Of a stretch of DNA of 64,000 nucleotides, positions 26,695 through 35,295 are shown piece after piece. The notes under the pieces are model-generated. The model made no database searches. It was not told the origin of the DNA and was given only the letters and a program-made list of their open reading frames with translations. Each line of letters begins with the position of its first letter. The first letter of the stretch is position 1. This DNA comes from Variovorax sp. RA8 (GTDB taxonomy: Bacteria; Pseudomonadota; Gammaproteobacteria; Burkholderiales; Burkholderiaceae_C), in contig NZ_LR594662.1 in assembly GCF_901827175.1 (NCBI RefSeq), forward strand, positions 1,736,001 through 1,800,000. The letters are read 5' to 3'. A program made the translations under genes and the position numbers.

Positions 26695-27291
26695 TCAGGT
26701 CGTGCCCGTTCTGGCCCATTTCTGACGCTGCAGGGCACGCATCAGGCTCGAGCTGTCGGTGCCGACGACGGCATCCCGCGTCTCGTTCCATTGTGCGGTG
26801 ACGGTTGAGTTCTTCAGCGGTTCATCGTCGGAGCGGGTGCCAAACACACCGCTATCGACGGCCGTTGCAGCCACCATCGCCGCCTCCTGAACCGCCTCAA
26901 GCGGAAACAGCACTTCCGTGCTGCGCATCGCCAGCACCACTTTGAGCAAGGACTTTAGTTCCGCATGCTCGACGGCGCGCTCGGCGCTCAACTCGGCGGC
27001 TTCCTCGAGTAGCGTGCGCGCGGCCGCGATGCGGCGCATCGGGTCGGTCTTCTGTTCATGCTCCTTGCGTCGACGCTGTTCGAGCTGCGCCTTGGCCTTG
27101 GCGAAGAACTTTGCCTCTAGGCTTGCGCGCTCGCGGTCGGTGAGTTCCGGGAGCCCGGAGGGCAGGGCCGTCGCGTCCAGCGGCAGTTCGCCCAGGCGTT
27201 CTTCGATGCGCTTGTAGGCCCCATCGGCCTGCCGGACTTCGCGTCGGCGGCAGATGCGGGCAGAGTTCTTGTTGAAATACACGACGAGCAT
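26695..27291 (-). CDS. hypothetical protein, charged and helical
   Basis: A 198-residue protein with no recognised family. It opens MLVVYFNKNSARICRRREV, is strongly charged and helical through the middle (ASLEAKFFAKAKAQLEQRRRKEHEQK, probably coiled coil, residues 65-90) and has an alanine-rich helix VQEAAMVAATAV. The start ATG at 27291 has GAGAACGC just upstream. It is upstream of, but separated by a hairpin from, the restriction operon. Island gene of unknown role. Confidence 0.5.
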   Translation of the reverse strand: MLVVYFNKNSARICRRREVRQADGAYKRIEERLGELPLDATALPSGLPELTDRERASLEAKFFAKAKAQLEQRRRKEHEQKTDPMRRIAAARTLLEEAAELSAERAVEHAELKSLLKVVLAMRSTEVLFPLEAVQEAAMVAATAVDSGVFGTRSDDEPLKNSTVTAQWNETRDAVVGTDSSSLMRALQRQKWARTGTT

Positions 27292-28110
27292 TGCGTTCTC
27301 CAGAAGGGTGGTGCTGCGTCGTGTAGCGACGGTGGCGCATCTGCCCGCGCCACCGATACGGTGGGCGGCGCACCACGAGAGAACGGCGATACGCGCCCCG
27401 AGGGTGAAGGAACCCTCTGCCTTGTCTCAACGGTATTGGACAGGCCCGGCCTGAAGGCACCTGACGGCATCACATCGAAGAGACCAGCGGGCGGACGGCG
27501 CGGCGTCCAGCCGCGTTCATTGGGTCAGAGCGGCAGCGTATGTGGGGCGCACGGGGCCTTGTCGGCGCATCAAGGAGGAACGAGTTGCTCGCGACAGGCC
27601 GGCTGAGGCGGGGCGAACCCCCGCCGCCGACCAGCGCATGCCTGATGGGGGACGGACGAGGTCGAAGACGTCGTCCAGGTACGGCGCGGGGTCCCCAGTT
27701 TTGAACTCAAAACTGGGGCAGCCGTCGGCAGAACGGCATGCCGGAAGAAGGATTGGAGACGACGACCCTGGAAGAACACTGGCATTGGAAAAACATGGGG
27801 TCGGCGGCGGGGGTTCGCGCCGGCGAAGCCGGGAGATGGGCGGTACGCCTAGAGGGACGTCGCGACGAGAACGTTGTGGATGCGCGCCCCCGGCGCGCAA
27901 GGCAGGTCAAGGGGAAAGAACAGTTGGCCCCTGCCCGCGAACTGACGTGCCGCAGGCCTCGATGAGAGCCAAGCGGAAGGCCGCCTGCGTGGTGTGCTGT
28001 CTATTGCAGAGGGGTACCGCAAGCGACGTCGCTAGACGGAGCAGCTCCGCACACCGCCGACAGCGCTCGACGGCACAGCGGCTTCGTCCACGCAACTTCG
28101 AGTACGCACC
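27292..28110. other. gene-free 819-bp stretch with nested inverted repeats
   Basis: No reading frame on either strand looks coding; the long plus-strand frames are arginine- and proline-rich chance readings of very GC-rich DNA. It contains a perfect 20-bp inverted repeat with a second hairpin in its middle (listed separately). It precedes the Replic_Relax-like gene. A replication or transfer origin, or a structured RNA, are the candidates. Confidence 0.5.
27613..27818. repeat. long-range perfect 20-bp inverted repeat enclosing a central hairpin
   Basis: gcgaacccccgccgccgacc (27613-27632) pairs with its exact reverse complement at 27799-27818, and similarity goes on outward with gaps (gccggct, then ctcgcgac-like). 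In the 166-bp interior, ccccagtttt (27693-27702) and aaaactgggg (27709-27718) form a perfect 10-bp stem with a 6-base loop. The outer stem is strong enough to fold on a single strand. Confidence 0.7.
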
Positions 28111-29337
28111 ATGTCCACCGCCACCTATCGACACTCTCCCACGACAGGGAGCACCTCCGCCCGTGATGCAGGTGGTGCCGTCGCTCCGCCAGCATTGCGC
28201 GATGCTTTTGCAAACGTGGCGAGCCCGGCCGCGCCACGGTTGCCGGCTACGCCCGAAACAGTTGCGGTCGCGTCGCGACATCGGGAGGCGGGGAGCACCC
28301 GTCGGGGGCGCACCCATGTCGACCGCGGCCTCACCACGGCGGCAGCGCCCCTTGCATTGAAGGACCGCATCCAGCTTCGCGCGCTCGAAGCCGTGAACCG
28401 CTTTGGCGTTATCCGCACGTTCGACGTCGCCGCCTGCTGCTTCCCCGAGCGTCCCTTCAAAGCGGCCCTCACCGCCGCCCAACGCGCCATGCGCGGCCTA
28501 GTCAAGGCCGGTGTGCTCAAGCGCTTTCGTACCGACCGGCAGCAGCACGTGTACGGGCTGACGCGCGCGGGCGCAAAGTTCCTCGAAGACCGAGGCATCC
28601 CAGCACGGGCAACAGTTCACCGCGTCGCGGACATGACCAATCCAGAACATCTTCTTTGGAGCTCGTTCATCGTCACCTGTTGCGAGGTCCGAGGCCTGCG
28701 GGCACAGACGGAAAGTGAACTGCTGCAGGACCTGGCGAGGCGCCACGGGTCCGGCGGTGCGCCGATGCGCGGCCTGCTGCAAGTGCCCGTCAAGAAGGGA
28801 GCCAAGACGCTCGCTAGGGCGCTGCGTCCTGACGCATTCGCTTTCGAGGACGACGGTGTGACCTGGTTCGAAATCGACCGCAGCCGCCGCGGCGATGAGC
28901 GTGCCAAATCCTTGGAGGCGCTCTTCGCTCGGGTGGGAGACAAATTGAACAACGGCCAGTGGCTCAAGCGGGTGGTCGTGCTGACCAAGAGCGAGCGCAT
29001 CCTCTCGAGCGACCTCGCCATAGCCGAAGCCCTTGTGAAGGACCCACGGGAACTGCGCTTTGCCTCAAGTGGCGGTGTGGCTCTCAGGCGCGTCCAGGAC
29101 GGCGTGTACGAGGTCTGGGGCGAGCGCCGTATCACCCACGGCGACGGGCGCACCTCCATGGCGCTGGCGTTGCGGGGCCATGTGGTGATTCAGATGCTCC
29201 CGCTCAACCTACCCAAGTTCCGGCTCGACGAGCGCAATGTCGCCAGCACGGCGGGTTGGTTCTGCGACAACTATCTGCCGTATGTGCGGCCGGCCTCGCT
29301 CGGTCCCTGGCCGATGCCGACCTCTCCACTGCTTTGA
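28111..29337 (+). CDS. Replic_Relax-like protein (winged helix + PD-(D/E)xK-like)
   Basis: A 408-residue protein. The N-terminal 80 residues are low complexity; a later start is possible, as no strong ribosome site is seen before 28111. Residues about 90-170 form a winged helix (LRALEAVNRFGVIRTFDVA, AMRGLVKAGVLKRF, VYGLTRAGAKFL). Residues about 225-290 have LRPDAFAFEDDGVTWFEIDRS and SLEALFARVGDKL, close to a PD-(D/E)xK-type core. This order is that of replication-relaxation (Replic_Relax) plasmid proteins, which serve replication or mobilisation. Its gene follows the structured gap at 27292-28110, so that gap may hold its site of action. An SSB-like gene follows 74 bp later. Confidence 0.55.
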   Translation: MSTATYRHSPTTGSTSARDAGGAVAPPALRDAFANVASPAAPRLPATPETVAVASRHREAGSTRRGRTHVDRGLTTAAAPLALKDRIQLRALEAVNRFGVIRTFDVAACCFPERPFKAALTAAQRAMRGLVKAGVLKRFRTDRQQHVYGLTRAGAKFLEDRGIPARATVHRVADMTNPEHLLWSSFIVTCCEVRGLRAQTESELLQDLARRHGSGGAPMRGLLQVPVKKGAKTLARALRPDAFAFEDDGVTWFEIDRSRRGDERAKSLEALFARVGDKLNNGQWLKRVVVLTKSERILSSDLAIAEALVKDPRELRFASSGGVALRRVQDGVYEVWGERRITHGDGRTSMALALRGHVVIQMLPLNLPKFRLDERNVASTAGWFCDNYLPYVRPASLGPWPMPTSPLL

Positions 29338-29411
29338 AAGCGCGAGGCAGTTTGCCGCGCGTGCCTACACGAAGAGATGAAACCGGTTCATCACAACATC
29401 GAAGGACATTT

Positions 29412-29732
29412 ATGCAAGCATTTGGAAACGTTGCGTCGGCGCCGACGCGCAAGGAAAGCAAGACGACGGGCAAGGGCTACTACGAGATGCGTGTGTGCGA
29501 GAGCCAACGTGGGGTCGACAACGACCCGACCTGGTACACCGTGCGCATCATGAAAGACGTTAACCCAGGCCTCGAGAAGGGCGACTTCGTGAAGGTCACG
29601 GGCAAGCTCAAGTGCGACTACTACCTGTCGCGCGAAGGCAAACCGACGGGCACCTTGCTCATCATCGCTTTCGAAGCGTCCAAGTTGGCCAAGCCGGCCG
29701 CGACGCGTCAGGACACCGCACCTGCGGAGTAA
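29412..29732 (+). CDS. SSB-like single-strand DNA-binding (OB-fold) protein
   Basis: A 106-residue protein: MQAFGNVASAPTRKESKTTGKGYYEMRVCE, then DPTWYTVRIMKDVNPGLEKGDFVKVTGKLKCDYYLSREGKPTGTLLIIAFEA, the strand pattern of a short OB fold like that of phage and plasmid single-stranded DNA-binding proteins. The usual acidic C-terminal tip is absent (ends TAPAE). GAAGGAC lies just before the ATG. A strong terminator follows 15 bp after the stop, so it ends the transcript that begins with the Replic_Relax-like gene. It probably coats single strands during replication or transfer of the element. Confidence 0.65.
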   Translation: MQAFGNVASAPTRKESKTTGKGYYEMRVCESQRGVDNDPTWYTVRIMKDVNPGLEKGDFVKVTGKLKCDYYLSREGKPTGTLLIIAFEASKLAKPAATRQDTAPAE

Positions 29733-29746
29733 TCTCCGCACTTCGG

Positions 29747-29776
29747 ACAGCCACGCATGTGGCTGTTTTTTCTTTT
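29747..29776 (+). terminator. Rho-independent terminator after the SSB-like gene
   Basis: acagccac and gtggctgt form an 8-bp stem with loop gcat, directly followed by TTTTTCTTTT. Confidence 0.9.
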
Positions 29777-29990
29777 GTGCAGCTCGGGGGCGGAGGCCGT
29801 GTGAGAACTCCATCGAGGCTGGCGGCGTTGCACTATTCTCAGCACGCCCTACGTTTGCTGCGTTCGCCCGCTAAGACGCCCAGACTCGCTTCAGGGAGGC
29901 GTCGTTATAAGACCTGCGAATAATTTTCTATAACGTCCATGTCATCGAGCTGGCGAGAGCTTGCGCCAGGCGGCCGGCTGGCCAGCAAAA

Positions 29991-30019
29991 GAGAAGGCGC
30001 CCGGTAAAGGCGCCTTCTC
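29991..30019 (-). terminator. terminator for the minus-strand gene at 30053
   Basis: gagaaggcgcc and ggcgccttctc form a perfect 11-bp stem with a 7-base loop. On the minus strand the stem is followed by TTTTGC, so it ends transcription of the 30053-30646 gene. The rest of 29777-30052 holds no gene that I can see. Confidence 0.85.
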
Positions 30020-30052
30020 GAATCAAGCCAAGCCAACGGCCCGGCATATCAA

Positions 30053-30646
30053 TCAGTGGGTGTCGTCGGCGACCATCTGGGCAATGTCGGGAACGACGAG
30101 GCCAACATGGGCTTCCGTGACCTGAAACGCTGGCAGACAGCTTTCAATTGCCAGTGGCTCAAGAAGGGCCGAACACTGCCACTCCAGAGCGCCTGCAAGC
30201 TCTTCCCTGCGCAAGGGGGAAGCTTGCGCAACCACCCGCCGCAGCTCGATGGGGTCGGGGATGGCACAGTGCGCGATGAAATGCGCAGTTTGCCTGAGCT
30301 CTTCGATTTCCAGCAGCCAGGTTAGCTCGCCAGCGGCAATGAGATGCTCCAGCCAAGCATGCGTGGTCTTGTCCAGCAATGGAACTGCGGTGCGCAGCTG
30401 CAGCCCGTCCGACTGAAGCGTGGCGACGGCCATGCAGCCGCCACATGGCAAGGGATAGATGTTGAAGCGGCGCGCGATATGCGCGTTCGGGTCCTCAAAG
30501 CGCTGCACGACGGCATTGGGCAACGACGCGTGGAACATGTACGAGGGCAAGGCCGGACGCTGCTTGAGCCCGGCGGCTTCTATTTGGGCTTGCTGAGGGG
30601 TCAGAATCCGCGCCAGATGAAGACGTCGACTGATGGTGAGGTGCAC
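30053..30646 (-). CDS. hypothetical protein
   Basis: A 197-residue protein of unrecognised family. GTG start at 30646 with AAGGAT eight bases before. It has a MFHASLPNAVVQRFEDPNAHIARRFNIYPLPCGGCMAVATL region with a CGGC pair, an ELTWLLEIEELRQTAHFIAHC segment, and no signal peptide or membrane span. It has its own terminator downstream. It lies with two other unknown or regulator genes between the SSB-like gene and the integrase, in the maintenance part of the island. Confidence 0.55.
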   Translation of the reverse strand: MHLTISRRLHLARILTPQQAQIEAAGLKQRPALPSYMFHASLPNAVVQRFEDPNAHIARRFNIYPLPCGGCMAVATLQSDGLQLRTAVPLLDKTTHAWLEHLIAAGELTWLLEIEELRQTAHFIAHCAIPDPIELRRVVAQASPLRREELAGALEWQCSALLEPLAIESCLPAFQVTEAHVGLVVPDIAQMVADDTH

Positions 30647-30728
30647 AGGTAAATCCTTTCTATAGTGGCCTGCACCCCGTGTAGCAACGGCGTGCAGACC
30701 GCCGCATGTGCAAGCGCACCCAGCGCTT

Positions 30729-31358
30729 TCAGTTGTGCAGCGCCAAGAACCTGGCCATCTCGTGCGGGTAGACCGCGTCCGCGAAGCCCTTGACCATGGG
30801 CTGCGGCTGCAGGCACGCGTGCACCCAGTAGTCCGCCTGCAGCGCTTCCGGAAGGTCCGAGACGCGGCAGTAAGAACGCTGCGCTTTGACGTAGACCGGC
30901 GGCATGGGCGTCTTGGCCGTCGCGAACGCCGGCTCCCGCGGGCGTTGCAGCATCAGCATTGCGAGTTGCCATGCCGTCACGGCTCGGCGGCCCAGAGGCT
31001 CCCACTCGCCGGCCTCGTCGTGCATGTCTTCATAGACGCGCCATGCCGTATGCGCGACAAGTACGCGGGAGCCTCTGCGAACCGAAACCAGAGCGGTACC
31101 CATCGACTTGCGGACGTCCAGCCGCGGGCTACTGTCGCGCGCGAGCGTCGTTGCAAGGCAGTGCACGACGACCTGCGGAACGGTCAGTTCCCATGCGAAA
31201 GGCATCTCGCACGTGGACGTGGCGGAGGGCTCGCCGTTGCCAAGAGCGAGCTCGGTGGCAAGGCGCGGTGCGTGAGTTGTTCCGACGTTGCGAATCGTGC
31301 CACTGCGCGTAACGCTGCGGCGCAACTCGTCGGTCAGTTGGAGGTTGAGGGTCAGCAT
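30729..31358 (-). CDS. hypothetical protein
   Basis: A 209-residue protein starting at the ATG at 31358 (MLTLNLQLTDELRRSVT). An upstream extension in the same frame to 31478 is possible but would overlap the promoter zone of the divergent KfrA_N gene. It contains VPQVVVHCLATTL, SVRRGSRVLVAHTAWRVYEDM and MARFLALHN. No family is recognised, and there is no signal peptide. It is about 80 bp upstream of the 30053-30646 gene on the same strand, so both may share a transcript. Confidence 0.5.
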   Translation of the reverse strand: MLTLNLQLTDELRRSVTRSGTIRNVGTTHAPRLATELALGNGEPSATSTCEMPFAWELTVPQVVVHCLATTLARDSSPRLDVRKSMGTALVSVRRGSRVLVAHTAWRVYEDMHDEAGEWEPLGRRAVTAWQLAMLMLQRPREPAFATAKTPMPPVYVKAQRSYCRVSDLPEALQADYWVHACLQPQPMVKGFADAVYPHEMARFLALHN

Positions 31359-31488
31359 GCGGGCGCCGATGGTCCGTGCTTCGACCGGCGGGTGCAATCG
31401 ATTTCGATTACGAAATTCCCGGAGGCGATGGAGGAGGCGGTGGCTACACGCGGTGAGGTCGACATCAACCGACCGCACGAGGCCATTG

Positions 31489-31716
31489 ATGGAAGAGAAA
31501 AGTGCGCCGCGACGGGGGCGCAGAGGAATTTCGCGCGACGATGTTCGGCGTGCGTGTGAGGCGCTGACGGTTCAAGGACGTCGCATAGGCCCCACGAACG
31601 TGCGACTGGAACTGGGTACCGGCAGCTACGGGACCATCGTCCGACTCCTTGCGGAGCTTCGAGATGAGGAACCTACGTTTCAGTCAGCGGATGCTGTGGC
31701 TTCGAGTCCTGACTAA
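31489..31716 (+). CDS. small KfrA_N-domain DNA-binding protein
   Basis: A 75-residue protein, MEEKSAPRRGRRGISRDDVRRACEALTVQG, then RRIGPTNVRLELGTGSYGTIVRLLAELRDEEP, which is the KfrA N-terminal helix-turn-helix pattern (GxxxTxxxVxxxLGxGSxxTI). Full KfrA proteins have a long coiled coil; here it is absent, so only the DNA-binding head is present. Such heads act as plasmid maintenance regulators. It is divergent from the 30729-31358 gene, and could control both. Confidence 0.7.
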   Translation: MEEKSAPRRGRRGISRDDVRRACEALTVQGRRIGPTNVRLELGTGSYGTIVRLLAELRDEEPTFQSADAVASSPD

Positions 31717-31721
31717 TTCAA

Positions 31722-31747
31722 AATCGCGCCCCGTCTGGGGCGCGATT
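31722..31747. terminator. hairpin between the KfrA_N and integrase genes
   Basis: aatcgcgcccc and ggggcgcgatt form a perfect 11-bp stem with loop gtct. On the minus strand it is followed by TTTTGAA, so it best serves as terminator of the integrase gene; on the plus strand the flank lacks a T-run. Confidence 0.75.
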
Positions 31748-31799
31748 CCATGGCGCGGCTTGTCTCCGCTAGAGGGCGCCGAGATTATGGAGGGCCGGA

Positions 31800-33383
31800 T
31801 TACGGCTGTACCGCACGCTGGAAGGCTCGGAACACGACCACGTTGTCCGGAACAGACTCGGTGTCGGTAGCCACGCTGTCAGCTTTGTCCAAGACGCATG
31901 GGCTCGAGCGCACCGTGGCTGTCGCGCCACCAAGGCTCGAAAGCGCCGATTGCTTCAAGCGCATCCGGCCGTTGTGCTCCATCTTCTCCAACCGGGCTGC
32001 TTCGGCTTGGTCCGCCCGAATGGCCAGTGCGGTCATGCACAGATGGGTGTAGCGCGAGAGGCTGCGCAGGTCCCGATGCCCGCTGAAGGCCTGCAGGTCC
32101 AGGATGGTCGGAAACAGCCCTGACTCCGCAGCGCGACTGATGCCCTCGTGCCGCAGGTCGTGGATGCGCAGGTCCTCGATGCCGGCGGCGTCGCAGATGC
32201 GCCGCCAAGCTTTGAGCAAGGTTTTGAGGGCGATGTCGAAGACGAGGTCGCTCGTTCTCGGCAACTGCTTCAGCAAGGCCATCACGTCGGTGCGCAGAGC
32301 GAGCTTGCGCGGGCGTCCGTTCTTCGATGTTGGCATCTTGGCCTGTCGCCCGTCCCATTCGATTTGGTCCCAAAACAGCCCGAGGGCTTCGCTGCGACGC
32401 GCGGCGGTGGCCAACTGGAAGACCAGGAACGCCTCCATCGTGGGAATGTGCGGGAAGCCCTCTGCAATGGCCTGCTCGCGGGCACGCTCGTAGGCCGCTT
32501 TGCGGTCCCGATTGACGGCGTAGTGGGTCTCCCTTTGACGAGCTGCTTTGACGTCCTGTTCGGCGAGCTCTTGTACTCGGGCTTCAAGCGAAAGCATCTG
32601 GTCTTCTCGGCGAGCAGCTTCCATCAGGCGGATTTCTTCGTCACCGACCAGACGACGGTCACGCTCATTGAAGAATTTCAGGCGTCTGACGCCGTCCAGA
32701 GGCATATGCTCCAGATGGATACGCTGTTTGCTAATCTGGCGGTTGTAGACCGCGCTCAGGAGCTGAATCTGCCGATTGACGGTGGAGTCTTCCACGTATT
32801 CCCGGCGGTCCTCGATGAAGGCCTCGATATCTTCGGGCATCACCTCGGTGAGCGGCAAGTTGAGCCACTCAAGCGATGTCATCGGCGCGCGGACGGCGCC
32901 CAGGGGGGTAAGGACCTTGCCGAATTCCTTGAGCTCACGCTTGCGCTGTGCGATTCGCTTGGCCAGTTCATTGTTGCTGTCCGCCACCATCGCGTTCAGC
33001 ATGTATGTGTAAGTGACGCCGCCCTTGAGGCCCGGGCAGTCTTCTTCGATGTAGGCGCGAATCAGGTCGGCGGTCGTCGTCTTCGCGCCTTTGGTGTAGT
33101 CGCGGAACAGTCCTTGGCGTTGTTCGGCTTCTACCGTGGCTACGAAGGCCTCCGCCTCGCTGAGGGATTTGAACGTCTTGCTCTGGTCCTTGTGGCCTTC
33201 GCGCCGCACGCGCACCAGCCAGTTGCTGTCGCCTTGGTCGACGGTGGGTTCGAGACCTTGCTCGCGCAGGTTGTTGATGTAGGTCTGCGCGGCGTCCTTG
33301 CGGCTGTAGGCGAAAGTGCGCTTGAGATTGGGGCGACGCGCGACATTGACGATGAACGGGCTGCGGTTGGTGAAATCTGCCAT
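31800..33383 (-). CDS. tyrosine recombinase (site-specific integrase) of the island
   Basis: A 527-residue integrase. ATG 33383 has GGAGAACCC just before it and is preferred over the longer reading to 33578, which would run through the putative arm repeat. The N-terminal arm-binding part (about 1-110) is followed by a core-binding domain (about 110-260). A charged helical insert (about 275-330; LSLEARVQELAEQDVKAARQRE) precedes the catalytic domain. The catalytic Arg is in TAARRSEALGL, the HxxR is HDLRHEG, followed by the GHRDLRSLSRYTHL block with the nucleophilic Tyr. It lies 280 bp from the tRNA-Pro core site, the classical layout. All key residues are present. Confidence 0.93.
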   Translation of the reverse strand: MADFTNRSPFIVNVARRPNLKRTFAYSRKDAAQTYINNLREQGLEPTVDQGDSNWLVRVRREGHKDQSKTFKSLSEAEAFVATVEAEQRQGLFRDYTKGAKTTTADLIRAYIEEDCPGLKGGVTYTYMLNAMVADSNNELAKRIAQRKRELKEFGKVLTPLGAVRAPMTSLEWLNLPLTEVMPEDIEAFIEDRREYVEDSTVNRQIQLLSAVYNRQISKQRIHLEHMPLDGVRRLKFFNERDRRLVGDEEIRLMEAARREDQMLSLEARVQELAEQDVKAARQRETHYAVNRDRKAAYERAREQAIAEGFPHIPTMEAFLVFQLATAARRSEALGLFWDQIEWDGRQAKMPTSKNGRPRKLALRTDVMALLKQLPRTSDLVFDIALKTLLKAWRRICDAAGIEDLRIHDLRHEGISRAAESGLFPTILDLQAFSGHRDLRSLSRYTHLCMTALAIRADQAEAARLEKMEHNGRMRLKQSALSSLGGATATVRSSPCVLDKADSVATDTESVPDNVVVFRAFQRAVQP

Positions 33384-33569
33384 TGGGTTCTCCAAAAAAG
33401 TTGCTGGAGTCCCGTGTAGCGAGGCACTTGGAATATCGACGCTTAAAGCGGTCGTTAAAACGCTGAGCGCCGTGTCACCCGCCGTCACTGCGGCGCGCGT
33501 CGAATCAAGTGGGAGATGGTCAAAGAGACGAAGCTGCGCGAAGGCTAACGAACCTTCACGCAGCCCGAT

Positions 33570-33588
33570 TTGGAACAAATTTGGAACA
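33570..33588. repeat. putative integrase arm site (right copy)
   Basis: ttggaacaaatttggaaca, identical in sequence and orientation to 10780-10798, 77 bp inside the right core repeat and upstream of the integrase start. The 33384-33664 stretch is otherwise gene-free and is the expected attP arm region. Confidence 0.5.
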
Positions 33589-33664
33589 ACCTGCCTGTTT
33601 TGCCTACTTTTTCAGCAGGCGGTCCACATTGCATGGACGCTAAGTTGTTGATTTGCTTCCAGAA

Positions 33665-33713
33665 AATCTGGTCGGGGTGAGAGGATTCGAACCTCCGGCC
33701 TCTACGTCCCGAA
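33665..33713 (-). repeat. right attachment core within tRNA-Pro
   Basis: Perfect 49-bp copy of 10625-10673. It runs from the anticodon loop of the tRNA through its CCA end to four bases beyond. Confidence 0.92.
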
Positions 33714-33745
33714 CGTAGCGCTCTACCAGGCTAAGCTACACCCCG
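33669..33745 (-). tRNA. tRNA-Pro (anticodon CGG)
   Basis: The minus strand folds as a standard cloverleaf of 77 bases including an encoded CCA. The acceptor stem is CGGGGTG/CACCCCG with discriminator A, the D stem GCTT/GAGC, the anticodon stem CTACG/CGTAG with loop TTCGGGA (anticodon CGG), variable loop AGGCC, T stem GGAGG/CCTCT and loop TTCGAAT. It is the integration target of the island; insertion restored the 3' half, so the gene stays functional. Confidence 0.95.
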
Positions 33746-33795
33746 ATGGTTGCGAGAAAAAAGATTCGACCTTTACGGCCCACTGTCGTGAGGTG

Positions 33796-34788
33796 TCAGG
33801 CGCGCCGCTCAAGCAACTGAGCCGCTAATTGTAGCAAACCCGCGGAGTGCGAATTCGCCGGAAAGCCGGCCAGTGCATCGATCGCGCGTTGCGCTTCGGC
33901 GGCGGCGGCGGCGCGCGTGGCGTCCAGGGCACCCGTTTCGCGCACGATGGCGACGACCTGGGGCAGCTGCGTGGTGTCGCCGGCTTCGATCGCGGTGCGA
34001 ATGAGATCGCGCTGTGCCGGGGTGCCGCGCTGCATGGCGAGGATCAGCGGCAGGGTCGTCTTGCCTTCACGCAGGTCGTCGCCGACATTCTTCCCTGTCT
34101 CGCTGGCATCGCCGGCGTAGTCGAGCACGTCGTCGATCACCTGGAAGGCGGTGCCCAGGGCCCGGCCGTAGGCCGCGCAGGCCTCTTCCGTTTCAGGTGC
34201 AACGCCGGCCAGCACTGCAGCCAGGCGCGTGCTGGCCTCGAACAGCTTGGCAGTCTTCGAGCGGATCACGCGGAGATAGGCCTCTTCATCCAGCGAGGCG
34301 TCGTGCATGTTCATCAGCTGCAGGACCTCGCCCTCGGCGATCACGTTGGTGGCCTCGGCCAGGATCTCCATGACCCGAATGTTGTGGGCATCCAACATCA
34401 TCTGGAAGGCCCGGGAATAGAGGAAATCGCCGACCAGCACGCTGGCAGGGTTGCCGAAGGACTCGTTGGCGGTGGGGCGGCCGCGCCGCAGCGTGGATTC
34501 GTCGACCACGTCGTCGTGCAGCAAGGTCGCGGTGTGGATGAATTCGACGACCGCGGCCAGGTTGAATCGCTGTTCCCCCTGGTAGCCCAACGCGCCTGCC
34601 ATCAGCAGCAGCAGGGCCGGGCGCAGCCGCTTGCCTCCGGCCGAGATGATGTATTGGGATACCTGGCGCACCAGTGGGACACCGGTGTCGAGGCGGCGGG
34701 CGATCACGAGATCGACCCCGGCCATGTCCTCGGCGATCAGGCTGAGCACGGCGGCGGCGGGGGAGTTATCGGCGGGGGGAACTGACAA
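33796..34788 (-). CDS. ispB: octaprenyl diphosphate synthase
   Basis: A 330-residue trans-prenyltransferase that makes the polyprenyl side chain of ubiquinone. The first aspartate-rich motif is LLHDDVVDE (Asp92, Asp93, Asp96), the second IDDVLDY near residue 220, and GGKRLRP holds substrate-binding residues. It is divergent from rplU-rpmA-obgE, the usual arrangement in proteobacteria. A short chain length-determining change cannot be judged by eye, so octaprenyl is assigned by family. Confidence 0.93.
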   Translation of the reverse strand: MSVPPADNSPAAAVLSLIAEDMAGVDLVIARRLDTGVPLVRQVSQYIISAGGKRLRPALLLLMAGALGYQGEQRFNLAAVVEFIHTATLLHDDVVDESTLRRGRPTANESFGNPASVLVGDFLYSRAFQMMLDAHNIRVMEILAEATNVIAEGEVLQLMNMHDASLDEEAYLRVIRSKTAKLFEASTRLAAVLAGVAPETEEACAAYGRALGTAFQVIDDVLDYAGDASETGKNVGDDLREGKTTLPLILAMQRGTPAQRDLIRTAIEAGDTTQLPQVVAIVRETGALDATRAAAAAEAQRAIDALAGFPANSHSAGLLQLAAQLLERRA

Positions 34789-34915
34789 GGCGAAAGCGCT
34801 CGTGCGCTGCTTTGGGAGAACGGCCGGCCGGGGCCGGAACGCGCAGATTATAGGGAGCCGGGTTGTCCCGGCGCCCCCGAGGCTCGGTCTGGACTTCGAA
34901 AACAGCCTGGCGTGC

Positions 34916-34921
34916 TAGAAT
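34916..34921 (+). promoter_or_regulatory. candidate -10 box of the rplU promoter
   Basis: TAGAAT lies 51 bases before the rplU start. A clear -35 box is not seen at the ideal spacing (GACTTC is 18 bases away), so this is a weak call. The remaining leader is about 45 nt. Confidence 0.3.
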
Positions 34922-34971
34922 CTCGGGCTCTGCGGAATTCGCCGTAGAGCCATCTTCCTCAAGAGGTTTAC

Positions 34972-35283
34972 ATGTACGCGGTCATAAAAACCGGTGGCAA
35001 GCAGTATCGCGTTGCTTCCGGCGAAAAAATTAAAGTAGAACAGATTGCTGCGGACGTAGGCCAGGAAATCGTGATCGATCAAGTGCTCGCAGTCGGCGAC
35101 GGCAGCGCTCTCAAGATCGGCACGCCCCTGGTGTCCGGCGCAACGGTCACGGTCACCGTGCTGTCGCATGGCAAGCACGACAAGGTCCGCATCTTCAAGA
35201 TGCGCCGTCGCAAGCACTATCAGAAACGTCAAGGCCATCGCCAGCAGTTCACGGAGCTGCAAATCGGCGCGATCGCCGGCTAA
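34972..35283 (+). CDS. rplU: 50S ribosomal protein L21
   Basis: A 103-residue protein that matches L21 end to end: [14 protein letters not shown] at the start, KIKVEQI, and the basic end with [26 protein letters not shown]. It binds 23S rRNA in the large subunit. AAGAGG lies before the ATG. First gene of the rplU-rpmA-obgE unit, 12 bp before rpmA. Confidence 0.98.
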   Translation: MYAVIKTGGKQYRVASGEKIKVEQIAADVGQEIVIDQVLAVGDGSALKIGTPLVSGATVTVTVLSHGKHDKVRIFKMRRRKHYQKRQGHRQQFTELQIGAIAG

Positions 35284-35295
35284 GGAGCTGACACC

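Noticed and set aside
27542..28360. 272-codon plus-strand frame across the structured gap
   Set aside because: Arginine/proline-rich chance reading that crosses the inverted repeats and the start of the Replic_Relax-like gene.
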